A stretch of 6,082 nucleotides of DNA from Clostridia bacterium (GCA_009618505.1 WJOQ01000097.1:1-6082), one strand, 5' to 3'. Positions 1 through 4,421 are shown, numbered from the stretch's first letter. The notes: a model not told the origin generated them from the sequence alone. Program-made: numbers and translations.

Positions 1-1
1 T

Positions 2-115
2 TTGAGGCAGGTTATGGGCTGGACAAAACTCGAGACTGCTGAGCACTATATAATCAGGAGCGGCAGAGCCGCAGAGAGAGAAATTGAAGAGAATAAAGGC
101 AAATTGTGGGTCTGA
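2..115 (+). CDS. Tyrosine recombinase/integrase, C-terminal fragment (5' end outside window)
   Basis: An open frame enters from the left edge and stops with TGA at 113-115, giving 37 residues. They contain VMGWTKLETAEHYI, which fits the last catalytic motif of tyrosine recombinases: the G-(H/W)-x3-xT region followed by the nucleophilic tyrosine, here Tyr encoded at 47-49. A Trp replaces the usual second His, which is common in phage-type integrases. The family cuts and rejoins DNA through a 3'-phosphotyrosine and integrates or excises mobile elements. The tail after the tyrosine is charged and helical, as expected. The gene overlaps the start of the PC4-like gene by 10 nt if GTG 106 is used, so the two are probably co-transcribed. 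The call rests on a short C-terminal piece; the rest of the enzyme cannot be seen. Confidence 0.66.
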   Translation: MRQVMGWTKLETAEHYIIRSGRAAEREIEENKGKLWV

Positions 116-378
116 AGCCAAAGGACAAGGGAAGGCCAAGAAAAATGAAGGAAAAACAAACCGAACAAAAAGAGATAGCCAGGATAAAACTATCCGATAA
201 CCAAGACCTAGTTGCGAGCCTGATAGATAATGAGAAGCTGGACCTTAGAATTTTTGTTAAGACCGACAGTTACACGGGGGCTACTAAAAGAGGCGTTAGG
301 TTTTATCTGTTCGATGATAATTGGCCTGAGTTTAAGAAGCTAGTCCAAAAGATAGATAAGGTTTTTGAGGAGCTATGA
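106..378 (+). CDS. PC4/p15-like ssDNA-binding protein
   Basis: 90 residues from GTG 106 (AAAGG at 95-99, 6 nt upstream), or 77 from ATG 145 (AAGG at 132-135). The GTG start overlaps the recombinase stop and adds a basic lead-in; I keep it, but ATG 145 is a fair alternative. The C-terminal half has the PC4 fold pattern: a strand with LDLRIFVKTDSYTG, a basic TKRGVRFYL strand, the conserved Trp in DDNWPEF, and a closing helix LVQKIDKVFEEL. PC4-like proteins bind single-stranded DNA as dimers; in bacteria and phages they are linked to replication, repair or transcription. Its place directly after a recombinase gene suggests ssDNA handling for the mobile element (inference). The next gene overlaps by ATGA, pointing to translational coupling. 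Confidence 0.72.
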   Translation: MGLKPKDKGRPRKMKEKQTEQKEIARIKLSDNQDLVASLIDNEKLDLRIFVKTDSYTGATKRGVRFYLFDDNWPEFKKLVQKIDKVFEEL

Positions 379-644
379 AGAAAAATAAGAAACAGGATAA
401 TTGGCAACCGGGCAGCCAGGGGATGTTTTACAGCCAAAAATGCTGTCCTGTCTGTCAAAAACTCATAGTAGGCCGGAGTCCGAAATCGTATCAGGGAACA
501 AATTCGGACTTAGGCAACAAGTTAAAGGCTCACAGAGAGGAGTGTCAGAGTAAACAATTAAAATTGAGCCTGCCCGGGAGACAAGGGGAGCAGGCCGAAA
601 GTATAAAGAGAGTTACGCTCAGAGGGGAGAAGAAGAGCGTTTAG
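375..644 (+). CDS. Small C2HC zinc-finger-like protein
   Basis: 89 residues; its ATG overlaps the preceding stop codon as ATGA (375-378), a classic coupled arrangement. The N-terminal half carries CCPVCQK (Cys23, Cys24, Cys27) and later LKAHREEC (His53, Cys57). This gives C-x2-C-x25-H-x3-C, a plausible single zinc site of the C2HC type used for nucleic-acid or protein contact. The C-terminal third is basic and low in hydrophobic residues, probably flexible. I do not recognise a named family. As the last gene of the recombinase, PC4-like, zinc-finger set it may be an accessory DNA-binding factor, for example in excision or control (inference). The sequence directly after the stop is repeat debris, so its C-terminus could have been altered by an insertion. 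Confidence 0.6.
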   Translation: MKKNKKQDNWQPGSQGMFYSQKCCPVCQKLIVGRSPKSYQGTNSDLGNKLKAHREECQSKQLKLSLPGRQGEQAESIKRVTLRGEKKSV

Positions 645-905
645 CGGATAGCGTATTCGTATCTCGTTGCTCGTATCTCGTATTGCGCAATACGGACCAC
701 GCACAACATCTTCTCGTTTCGGGAAAAACTTGATTTCCGTCATTGCGAGCGGAGCGAATAAATTACGTTCATTGTTTGAACAAGGAACTATGTTCTCCGG
801 AGGACATTTTACGATTCACGAAATACGATCCACCAGTTACAGCGACGGAAGAAATTATCCTGAGACGTCTCCCCACAGGGGAGAGGCGGGAAACATCCCC
901 CCTGG
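645..905 (+). repeat. Gene-free repeat debris with inverted repeats and palindromes
   Basis: No convincing gene here; open frames lack ribosome binding sites and their sequence is explained by repeats. CGTATCTCG occurs twice (658-666, 672-680). CGTATTGCGCAATACG (679-694) is a perfect 16-bp palindrome. The 18 bases at 657-674 pair with 811-828 as an inverted repeat with four mismatches, bounding about 170 bp. Inside lie GTCATTGCGAGCGGAGCG (739-756), which resembles a motif dispersed in many bacterial genomes, and a near-palindrome with a CTCCGGAG core (790-807). A hairpin of 7 bp with loop ACA (868-884, TCTCCCC/GGGGAGA) lies near the right end. It looks like dispersed intergenic repeats that collected between two cargo regions. 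Confidence 0.55.
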
Positions 906-909
906 CCAG

Positions 910-1046
910 AAAAAAGACGCTCATAGAGGCTGATACAGGCACTTTGACAAGGTAAGGCAACCTATATGACCTGGGTAAAACTGGCCTTGCTAATAAGTCA
1001 TTTTGTAGTATGCTTTAGTTCTATATTATAGCGATTTGAAAGGAGG
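910..1046 (+). repeat. Leader repeat, copy A (of three)
   Basis: First copy of an element also found at 1842-1976 and 2452-2584. It runs from an A-tract plus GACGCTC (910-922), through a stem AGGT (950-953)/ACCT (960-963), the shared core CCTATATGACCTG (961-973) and TTGCTAAT (987-994), to TTATAGCGATTT (1026-1037) and AGGAGG (1041-1046). By eye, 910-973 matches copy B without gaps at 54 of 64 positions, and 961-994 matches copy C at 32 of 34. The ribosome binding site leads only to ATG at 1051 and a stop after three codons (Met-Glu-Gly), followed by a terminator. The original downstream gene may be lost, or the short ORF may be part of an attenuator. Whether it acts as RNA or DNA cannot be told from sequence alone. 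Confidence 0.6.
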
Positions 1047-1070
1047 GTAAATGGAGGGATAAAATTTGTG

Positions 1071-1120
1071 AGAGGCTATTAAGAGAAAAAAGAGTAATCT
1101 TTAATAGCTCTTTTAGTTTT
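1071..1120 (+). terminator. Rho-independent terminator
   Basis: CTATTAA (1076-1082) pairs with TTAATAG (1101-1107), extended outward by GAG/CTC (1072-1074 with 1108-1110) around one bulged G. A purine-rich loop separates the arms. The 3' arm runs into TTTTAGTTTT (1111-1120). It lies about 10 nt after the three-codon ORF that follows leader copy A, so transcripts through copy A would end here. Confidence 0.65.
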
Positions 1121-1164
1121 ATAAGTTGGTTTTTGTCTTTTTCTTAAAGAGAGTTTACCTCTCT

Positions 1165-1282
1165 AACTTCCCAGTAAGGAAGAGATTGCATCTATCGTCG
1201 TGCTTCGGCGCAACGAGGGGGTGGCAGTCTTGACCGGATTTACTGGGAAGTTGCCGGAAGAGATATGTGCCCCCTTTTTTTT
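1165..1282 (+). ncRNA. Candidate structured RNA (cloverleaf-like) with terminator-like T-tract
   Basis: A perfect 13-bp stem joins AACTTCCCAGTAA (1165-1177) and TTACTGGGAAGTT (1240-1252). Inside, three hairpins can form: AGAT/ATCT (1183-1193, loop TGC); an 8-position stem with one mismatch capped by the stable C(UUCG)G tetraloop (1196-1215); and GGT..CA/TG..ACC (1220-1235, loop GTCT). After the stem, CCCCC (1270-1274) runs straight into eight T's (1275-1282). These C's can pair with AGGGGG (1216-1221), which sits inside the cloverleaf, so the terminator helix is either exclusive with the 13-bp stem or forms a pseudoknot with it. A 6-bp hairpin AGAGAG/CTCTCT (1148-1164) precedes it. The exported-protein gene starts 40 nt after the T-tract, so this may be a cis-regulator of that gene. 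I match it to no known class. A small transposable element with 13-bp inverted ends is the main alternative. Confidence 0.5.
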
Positions 1283-1321
1283 ATGAGGTGGAAGGATACA
1301 GAAATTGAATAGGAGGTTAGA

Positions 1322-1789
1322 ATGGGAATCATTTTGGGATTAATGATTTTGGCGCTGACAGTTGCGCCCCGGGTTTCTATCTGTCCGTCGAGCACGGCTA
1401 ATCTGATGTCATTCCAGTTTGACCAGGTAAACGGATATGGAATGCAGGCACGATTTGATAGATTCTCGCTCGGATATTACAATGTGACACTTAGCACTCG
1501 GGGCCCCGGGGAACTGTTAGATGCTGATGACGGATGGGTTTATCAACGAACGGTTGAACTGTGGGAGGCAAGCGCTCTTGTTTACCGGAGCGAGGTATTG
1601 GATTTTGGCCTGGGACTGAATAAAATTGATGACGGTTCAATTGGATGGCAGGTTTTCGTGGAAAAGACTTTTAGTGAAATTGTGGCAGCGAGGATTGGTT
1701 TTCGGAGGATAGAAGTTCATAAACCAATTGATTCGATTTCTGCTACTTTTTCCATTAATATAATGGAGGCAGTGAAAACTAGGAAGTGA
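1322..1789 (+). CDS. Predicted exported, beta-strand-rich protein of unknown function
   Basis: 155 residues from ATG 1322 with AGGAGG at 1311-1316, ideally spaced; a TAG in frame just upstream fixes the start region. The N-terminus (about residues 1-20, GIILGLMILALTVAP) is hydrophobic like a signal peptide or membrane segment but lacks the usual Lys/Arg before it. The rest shows alternating polar and hydrophobic residues with many aromatic and Gly positions, such as FDRFSLGYYNVTL, VLDFGLGLN, IGWQVFVEKTF and ISATFSINI. This suits an envelope beta-sheet or small outer-membrane barrel-like protein. Cys21 is preceded by VSI, a poor lipobox. Base composition looks more GC-rich than the nuclease gene that follows, hinting at a different origin. 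It sits between leader copies A and B and behind the structured RNA. I recognise no family. Confidence 0.6.
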   Translation: MGIILGLMILALTVAPRVSICPSSTANLMSFQFDQVNGYGMQARFDRFSLGYYNVTLSTRGPGELLDADDGWVYQRTVELWEASALVYRSEVLDFGLGLNKIDDGSIGWQVFVEKTFSEIVAARIGFRRIEVHKPIDSISATFSINIMEAVKTRK

Positions 1790-1841
1790 TGGGTTCAGCG
1801 CGGTGAGTATAACCTTTTCGACCTTTGACAGCTTGGGAGAG

Positions 1842-1976
1842 AAAAAAGCCTTTCATAGAGCCTCATACAGGGACTTTCTCAAGGCAAGGCAGCCTATATG
1901 ACCTGTGAAATTTCAGAAAGGCTAATTTTGCGTGTGAAGATAAAGGCTAGTTCTGGCTTATAGCGATTTAAGGAGG
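1842..1976 (+). repeat. Leader repeat, copy B (upstream of nuclease gene)
   Basis: Second copy of the leader, 52 nt after the exported-protein stop and ending in AGGAGG (1971-1976) that serves the nuclease gene. Shared blocks: the A-tract, TCATAGAG, ACAGG, ACTTT, the core CCTATATGACCTG (1893-1905), and TTATAGCGATTT (1958-1969). The stem before the core is AGGC (1882-1885)/GCCT (1892-1895), where copy A has AGGT/ACCT: both partners changed and pairing is kept. Copy B can also pair GCCTTTC (1848-1854) with GAAAGGC (1916-1922), a 7-bp stem around the core that I could not reproduce in copies A and C. Confidence 0.6.
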
Positions 1977-1984
1977 TGAGAATT

Positions 1985-2437
1985 ATGCAAGAATTTAAAG
2001 TTGAGAGAATAATAAAAGAGTGGTTTAAGAAAAGGGGATATATAGTTGAGGAAGAATTTTTAGGCCCTGGTGGTAATAAAATTGATATGAGGGCAAGGAA
2101 AAATCAAGAACAATGGATCGTTGAAGCAAAGGGTGATTATGATAGAAATACAGCTCAATATCAAGTGAACTTTGACACTGGGATAGGACAGCTAGTAAAG
2201 AGTATCTCTACAGTGAATGAAAATATAAGCTATGCAATATGTATTCCTTTCACTAGAACTGAACAACATAAGCGTTTATCTTATAGGCTTATTCTTCCTA
2301 AATATTCAGAATCTATAGTATTTGAAAGACTTAATATAAACTTAATTCTTATTAGGGATGATAGGTCTGTCGAGGTCGTTGAGTCAAAAAATGTAAGAAA
2401 GTTCCTGAAGAACTTGAAAAAAAGTCAAAAAAGTTAG
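1985..2437 (+). CDS. PD-(D/E)XK nuclease-like protein
   Basis: 150 residues from ATG 1985, 8 nt after AGGAGG (1971-1976). An in-frame GTG at 1976 overlaps that site and is not a credible start. The fold signature is clear: an N-terminal helix (VERIIKEWFKKRGY), a first catalytic Asp in GNKIDMRA (Asp34), then the strand WIVEAKGD with Glu47 and Lys49, and GIGQLVKS with Gln69, the place of the extra motif-IV residue in restriction-like nucleases. Later strands (YAICIPF, INLILIRDD) complete an alpha/beta core. Such proteins cut DNA using Mg2+ held by the Asp/Glu/Lys set, as in restriction, repair or Mrr-like enzymes. No methyltransferase or other restriction subunit is nearby, so it may act alone in element defence or in nicking. 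The gene is AT-rich and is directly led by leader copy B. Substrate and role are unknown. Confidence 0.62.
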   Translation: MQEFKVERIIKEWFKKRGYIVEEEFLGPGGNKIDMRARKNQEQWIVEAKGDYDRNTAQYQVNFDTGIGQLVKSISTVNENISYAICIPFTRTEQHKRLSYRLILPKYSESIVFERLNINLILIRDDRSVEVVESKNVRKFLKNLKKSQKS

Positions 2438-2451
2438 AGCAATATTCGGAC

Positions 2452-2584
2452 AAAAAGACGCTCTCAGAAGCGATTTAAGGTACCTTCTTTGAAGAAGATG
2501 ACCTATATGACCTGGGGAAAACTGCCCTTGCTAATTTAAGCTCTTTTGTGATAGGCTAGGTTTGGATTTGAGAGATTTTGGAGG
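2452..2584 (+). repeat. Leader repeat, copy C
   Basis: Third copy, beginning 15 nt after the nuclease stop. AAAAAGACGCTC matches copy A exactly, as does most of the core region (2502-2535; 32 of 34 with copy A). The stem is again AGGT (2478-2481)/ACCT (2501-2504), but its loop is replaced by an extra hairpin CTTCT/AGAAG (2484-2497). A separate small hairpin CGCT/AGCG lies near the 5' end (2459-2472). The 3' end keeps GATTTTGGAGG (2574-2584), but no start codon follows at the right distance, so this copy seems to have lost its gene. The next real gene, 2712, has its own promoter and ribosome binding site. Confidence 0.57.
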
Positions 2585-2618
2585 AAAAAGTCCATAGTTT
2601 GAGAAGAAGGTGCCAGCC

Positions 2619-2642
2619 TATAAAAATAGAGCGGTTTTTATA
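2619..2642 (+). promoter_or_regulatory. AT-rich 8-bp inverted repeat, operator-like
   Basis: TATAAAAA (2619-2626) and TTTTTATA (2635-2642) are perfect inverted repeats around TAGAGCGG. It lies about 25 nt upstream of the -35 of the next promoter. It could be a binding site for the DNA-binding protein encoded downstream, or a weak hairpin ending transcription through copy C. Confidence 0.35.
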
Positions 2643-2667
2643 TGAAAGAAGGAAAAAAATAAGAGAC

Positions 2668-2698
2668 TTGACAAAATATAAAACAATGTTAATATAAA
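2668..2698 (+). promoter_or_regulatory. Sigma-70-type promoter for the MerR-like/HEPN-like pair
   Basis: A perfect -35 TTGACA (2668-2673) is followed after 16 nt by TAATAT (2690-2695), with TATAAA (2693-2698) overlapping. Transcription would start only a few bases before GAGGA (2701-2705), leaving a very short 5' leader before ATG 2712. It gives the pair its own promoter, independent of leader copy C. Confidence 0.55.
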
Positions 2699-2711
2699 GT
2701 GAGGAATTAAA

Positions 2712-2915
2712 ATGAAGACTCTAACAAGACGGCAGACAGCTAGAAAGCTTAACACTAATCATCTCAGGTTATACTATTGGGAACAAAAGGGGCTCTTAAA
2801 ACCAAAGAGGATCGAGGTAGGAAATAGGATATTGATTGCTTATAGTCCTGAAATTTTGGAGAAAGCACGCAAGCTTTTATCCCGGGATCACAGAAGGAAG
2901 AGGAAGAAGAAATGA
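2712..2915 (+). CDS. MerR/excisionase-like small DNA-binding protein
   Basis: 67 residues; ATG 2712 with GAGGA 6 nt upstream. Residues 1-35 (TRRQTARKLNTNHLRLYYWE) form a MerR/HTH_17-type helix-turn-helix followed by the wing-like KGLLKPKRIEVGNR and a Y-S-P-E helix start. This is the pattern of small proteins that recognise short direct or inverted repeats: transcription regulators, excisionases and some plasmid control proteins. It lacks the long dimer helix and ligand domain of full MerR regulators. The C-terminus is very basic (DHRRKRKKK), likely adding non-specific DNA contacts. The stop overlaps the next ATG as ATGA (2912-2915), so it is made together with the HEPN-like protein. It could repress its own promoter through the inverted repeat at 2619-2642 (inference), or act as a recombination directionality factor for the recombinase at 5277. 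Confidence 0.68.
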   Translation: MKTLTRRQTARKLNTNHLRLYYWEQKGLLKPKRIEVGNRILIAYSPEILEKARKLLSRDHRRKRKKK

Positions 2916-3268
2916 ACCACTACTTAAAGCAAGCAAATGAATTCTTAAAACTAGCAGAAAAAGAGTTTAAAGAAGGAAAAAGTAAAAAGAATTTAATACA
3001 AGTTAGACAGGCAGCAGAAAAGGGTTGGAATGCTACAGTCCAAGCTACCAATGGATTATTCGCGAAGAAGGGGTATAGTGTCCCCAAAAGTAACCAAAAA
3101 AGACGGGACAAACTTGAAAGAATAGCCCCTGAACTGAGACCTGACTTTGACCAAAAAGCTTTTAGCTTACATTCTAGGTGTTTCTATGATGGAGTTTGTC
3201 CTTTACATATCATAAAGAAAGACATCAAGGAAGTTAGGGATTATATCAAGAAAATAGAAAAGAAATAG
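2912..3268 (+). CDS. PaREP1/HEPN-like protein
   Basis: 118 mostly helical residues. The pattern is that of the PaREP1/HEPN superfamily: an N-terminal helix pair (HYLKQANEFLKLAEKEF), the conserved RQAAEKGWNATVQATNGL segment, and a C-terminal SLHSRCFYDG turn followed by a helix (IIKKDIKEVRDYIKKIEKK). Many HEPN proteins are RNases, often toxin or defence parts, with an R-x4-6-H active site. I see no clean copy: Arg87 and the His before SRCFYDG are too far apart. So it may be a non-catalytic binding protein like many PaREP1 members. It is translationally coupled to the MerR-like gene rather than to a nucleotidyltransferase (MNT), the usual HEPN partner. A perfect hairpin begins at its stop codon. 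Family call is fairly secure; role is not. Confidence 0.62.
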   Translation: MNHYLKQANEFLKLAEKEFKEGKSKKNLIQVRQAAEKGWNATVQATNGLFAKKGYSVPKSNQKRRDKLERIAPELRPDFDQKAFSLHSRCFYDGVCPLHIIKKDIKEVRDYIKKIEKK

Positions 3269-3295
3269 AGAGAGCCGACCTAAACCGGCTCTCTC
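3268..3295 (+). terminator. Perfect 10-bp hairpin at the end of the HEPN-like gene
   Basis: GAGAGAGCCG (3268-3277) pairs perfectly with CGGCTCTCTC (3286-3295), loop ACCTAAAC. It starts at the last base of the TAG stop. No T-tract follows on the + strand, so it may be a Rho-assisted end or a 3' stabilising hairpin rather than a classic terminator. Confidence 0.5.
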
Positions 3296-3325
3296 CGATA
3301 AGGGCTACCCCCTGGACAGGGAAAA

Positions 3326-3358
3326 TAAGCCTATTCTAAGCCTATTTTAAGCCCCTCT
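3326..3358 (+). repeat. Three 11-bp direct repeats (iteron-like)
   Basis: TAAGCC begins at 3326, 3337 and 3348, exactly 11 bp apart. The first two units are TAAGCCTATTC and TAAGCCTATTT; the third (TAAGCCCCTCT) is degenerate. One unit per helical turn puts all copies on one DNA face, as for iterons or a cooperative regulator site. They lie about 200 bp before the primase-like gene. Confidence 0.45.
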
Positions 3359-3434
3359 TCTCTACATACATAGCAAAGTGCCCTGATAGTGTCAAGAGAT
3401 AGAGAAAATATCCAAGAAAAAAGAGAAGCAAACG

Positions 3435-3458
3435 GCGGGCTGGCCATCCCGCTATAAT
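3435..3458 (+). promoter_or_regulatory. Operator-like palindrome touching a -10 box
   Basis: GCGGGCTGGCCATCCCGC (3435-3452) is an 18-bp palindrome with one mismatched pair, joined directly to a perfect TATAAT (3453-3458). No good -35 lies 17 bp upstream. A protein bound to the palindrome would cover the spacer, so the promoter of the primase-like gene is probably regulated here. The 5' leader to ATG 3535 would be about 70 nt. Confidence 0.45.
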
Positions 3459-3534
3459 ATAGACCGCAGGCAGGTTGAGGTAGTTGCTGGTTACTCCTTC
3501 CTATCTCTTCCTGTTCTGCGGGAATGGAGTAATG

Positions 3535-4227
3535 ATGGAGGATCTAGAAAAACTACAGGACTTTGAAAAGACCAGGAGAAAACTAAAGCTCCCGGTTGAT
3601 ATAAGACCTTGTATTGTATCCCTGCTAGACGCAGATAATCCCGCCGCAAGTGAAAACATCAATCCCTTTATAATTGCCTGTGAGCTTGCTAGAGTAGGCA
3701 AAGAGCCAGAGAGAATCGAACAGATATTAAATAGCCTCTATATTAGCCCAAGTAGGCTCAGGGGTATCTTAAAAAGCCTTATAACCAAAGACTATAAGTA
3801 TTATTGCCCGAACCTAGAAGAAAGGGGACTTTGCTTATATGATGACCATAAAGACTGTTGGTGGTGGAGTGGAAGTCCAGCTAAAAATAAAAAGGGATGG
3901 GAAGAAAAGGACTTTTACCGGCACCATTGGCCAGAGAGGTTAAGAAGGACTGAGGAGTGCCTTTATAGGGCTATAAGGGCAATAGAAATAAGAAAAGGCT
4001 GGCAGCCTGGGTCAAGATTATTCGTTACTTGGGATAAGCTATATCAGGAATCTAGGATAAGCAGGGATACAATAGGGAAGAAATTACAACTATTAAAAGA
4101 CATTGGCTTAATTAAATATATACCAGGAAAAAGAAGAGTAAAGGGGTCGAGGGTAAAGGCTAGCGAGGTAACTAGAATCATACCTATTCCTAAACCCTCA
4201 AATAGCCAAGATACTGAACAGCCTTGA
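3535..4227 (+). CDS. Replication-initiation-like protein: PriL-like Fe-S domain plus winged helix
   Basis: 230 residues from ATG 3535; GGAG at 3526-3529 is 5 nt upstream. ATG 3532 is possible, while the in-frame TTG 3484 gives a poor N-terminus. Residues 20-110 resemble the C-terminal Fe-S domain of the archaeal/eukaryotic primase large subunit and its plasmid relatives: PVDIRPCI (Cys26), a helical NPFIIACELARVGKEPERI segment, then YKYYCPNLEERGLC (Cys91, Cys100) and KDCWWW (Cys108). Four spaced cysteines can hold a 4Fe-4S cluster. Residues 155-205 look like a winged helix-turn-helix (RLFVTWDKLYQ, ISRDTIGKKLQLLKDIGLI, basic wing GKRRVKGSRVK). No primase catalytic subunit or helicase is seen, so DNA binding at an origin is likelier than primer synthesis alone. 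Direct repeats lie upstream and palindromic repeats begin 5 nt after its stop, as for a Rep protein and its origin (inference). A transcription regulator is the alternative. Confidence 0.52.
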   Translation: MEDLEKLQDFEKTRRKLKLPVDIRPCIVSLLDADNPAASENINPFIIACELARVGKEPERIEQILNSLYISPSRLRGILKSLITKDYKYYCPNLEERGLCLYDDHKDCWWWSGSPAKNKKGWEEKDFYRHHWPERLRRTEECLYRAIRAIEIRKGWQPGSRLFVTWDKLYQESRISRDTIGKKLQLLKDIGLIKYIPGKRRVKGSRVKASEVTRIIPIPKPSNSQDTEQP

Positions 4228-4231
4228 CATA

Positions 4232-4396
4232 TTGACAATAACAGTAGAAAATTCTACCGAAACGAGCTAAGAACCTTAATAGTTCTTTGATGCAAAGATT
4301 TGAAATAGAATTGAAATGGCTACAGTCTAGTCTGCTATTAACAAACTTGCAATAACAGTAGAAAATTCTACTAGTTAACAGTAGAAAACTCTACTG
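4232..4396 (+). repeat. Three palindromic iteron-like repeats; possible replication origin or operators
   Basis: Site 1 (4232-4257) is TTGACAATAACA followed by GTAGAAAATTCTAC. Site 2 (4347-4372) is TTGCAATAACA plus the same 14 bases. Site 3 (4375-4396) is TTAACA plus GTAGAAAACTCTAC. Each core is GTAGAA-AA-TTCTAC, 6-bp inverted arms around AA; site 3 has one arm mismatch. Cores start at 4244, 4358 and 4381, so sites 2 and 3 are 23 bp apart and site 1 is 114 bp from site 2. Between them lie the hairpin AAGAAC/GTTCTT (4269-4287) and two TTGAAAT copies (4300-4306, 4311-4317). TATTG-A-CAATA (4230-4240) overlaps site 1. Together they form most of the 333-bp gene-free gap 4228-4560, right after the Rep-like gene. 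Confidence 0.6.
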
Positions 4397-4421
4397 CAAA
4401 GTACTTAATATAATGTATAAT
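4394..4421 (+). promoter_or_regulatory. Possible regulated promoter next to palindrome 3
   Basis: Two TATAAT hexamers (4409-4414, 4416-4421) lie just downstream of palindromic site 3. The best -35 is weak (CTGCAA 4394-4399, 16-bp spacer), and site 3 overlaps it. This fits a promoter for the Cys-cluster gene at 4561 that is repressed or activated by whatever binds the palindromes. The AT-rich run could instead be an origin unwinding region. Confidence 0.35.

Noticed and set aside
667..955. Two overlapping open frames (667-933 and 743-955) on the + strand
   Set aside because: No ribosome binding site, no recognisable protein pattern, and both run through palindromes, dispersed-repeat motifs and leader copy A.
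1165..1252. A true tRNA gene
   Set aside because: The fold is cloverleaf-like, but the stem is 13 bp, there is no T-loop GTTC-type sequence, no proper anticodon arm and no CCA-type end.
1322..1384. Lipoprotein signal with Cys21
   Set aside because: The residues before Cys (VSI) do not fit a lipobox, which needs a small residue at -1.
1976..1984. GTG 1976 as start of the nuclease gene
   Set aside because: It overlaps the AGGAGG that serves ATG 1985, so it cannot be read efficiently.
2599..2697. 32-codon frame from TTG 2599 after leader copy C
   Set aside because: TTG start is out of place relative to GGAGG, and the frame runs through the inverted repeat and the promoter of the next gene; kept out as a probable chance frame or gene remnant.
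3326..3358. CRISPR array
   Set aside because: Units are only 11 bp and directly adjacent, with no spacers and no cas genes in the window.
3484..3534. TTG 3484 as start of the Rep-like gene
   Set aside because: Would add a hydrophobic leader with no ribosome binding site; ATG 3535 has GGAG at good spacing.
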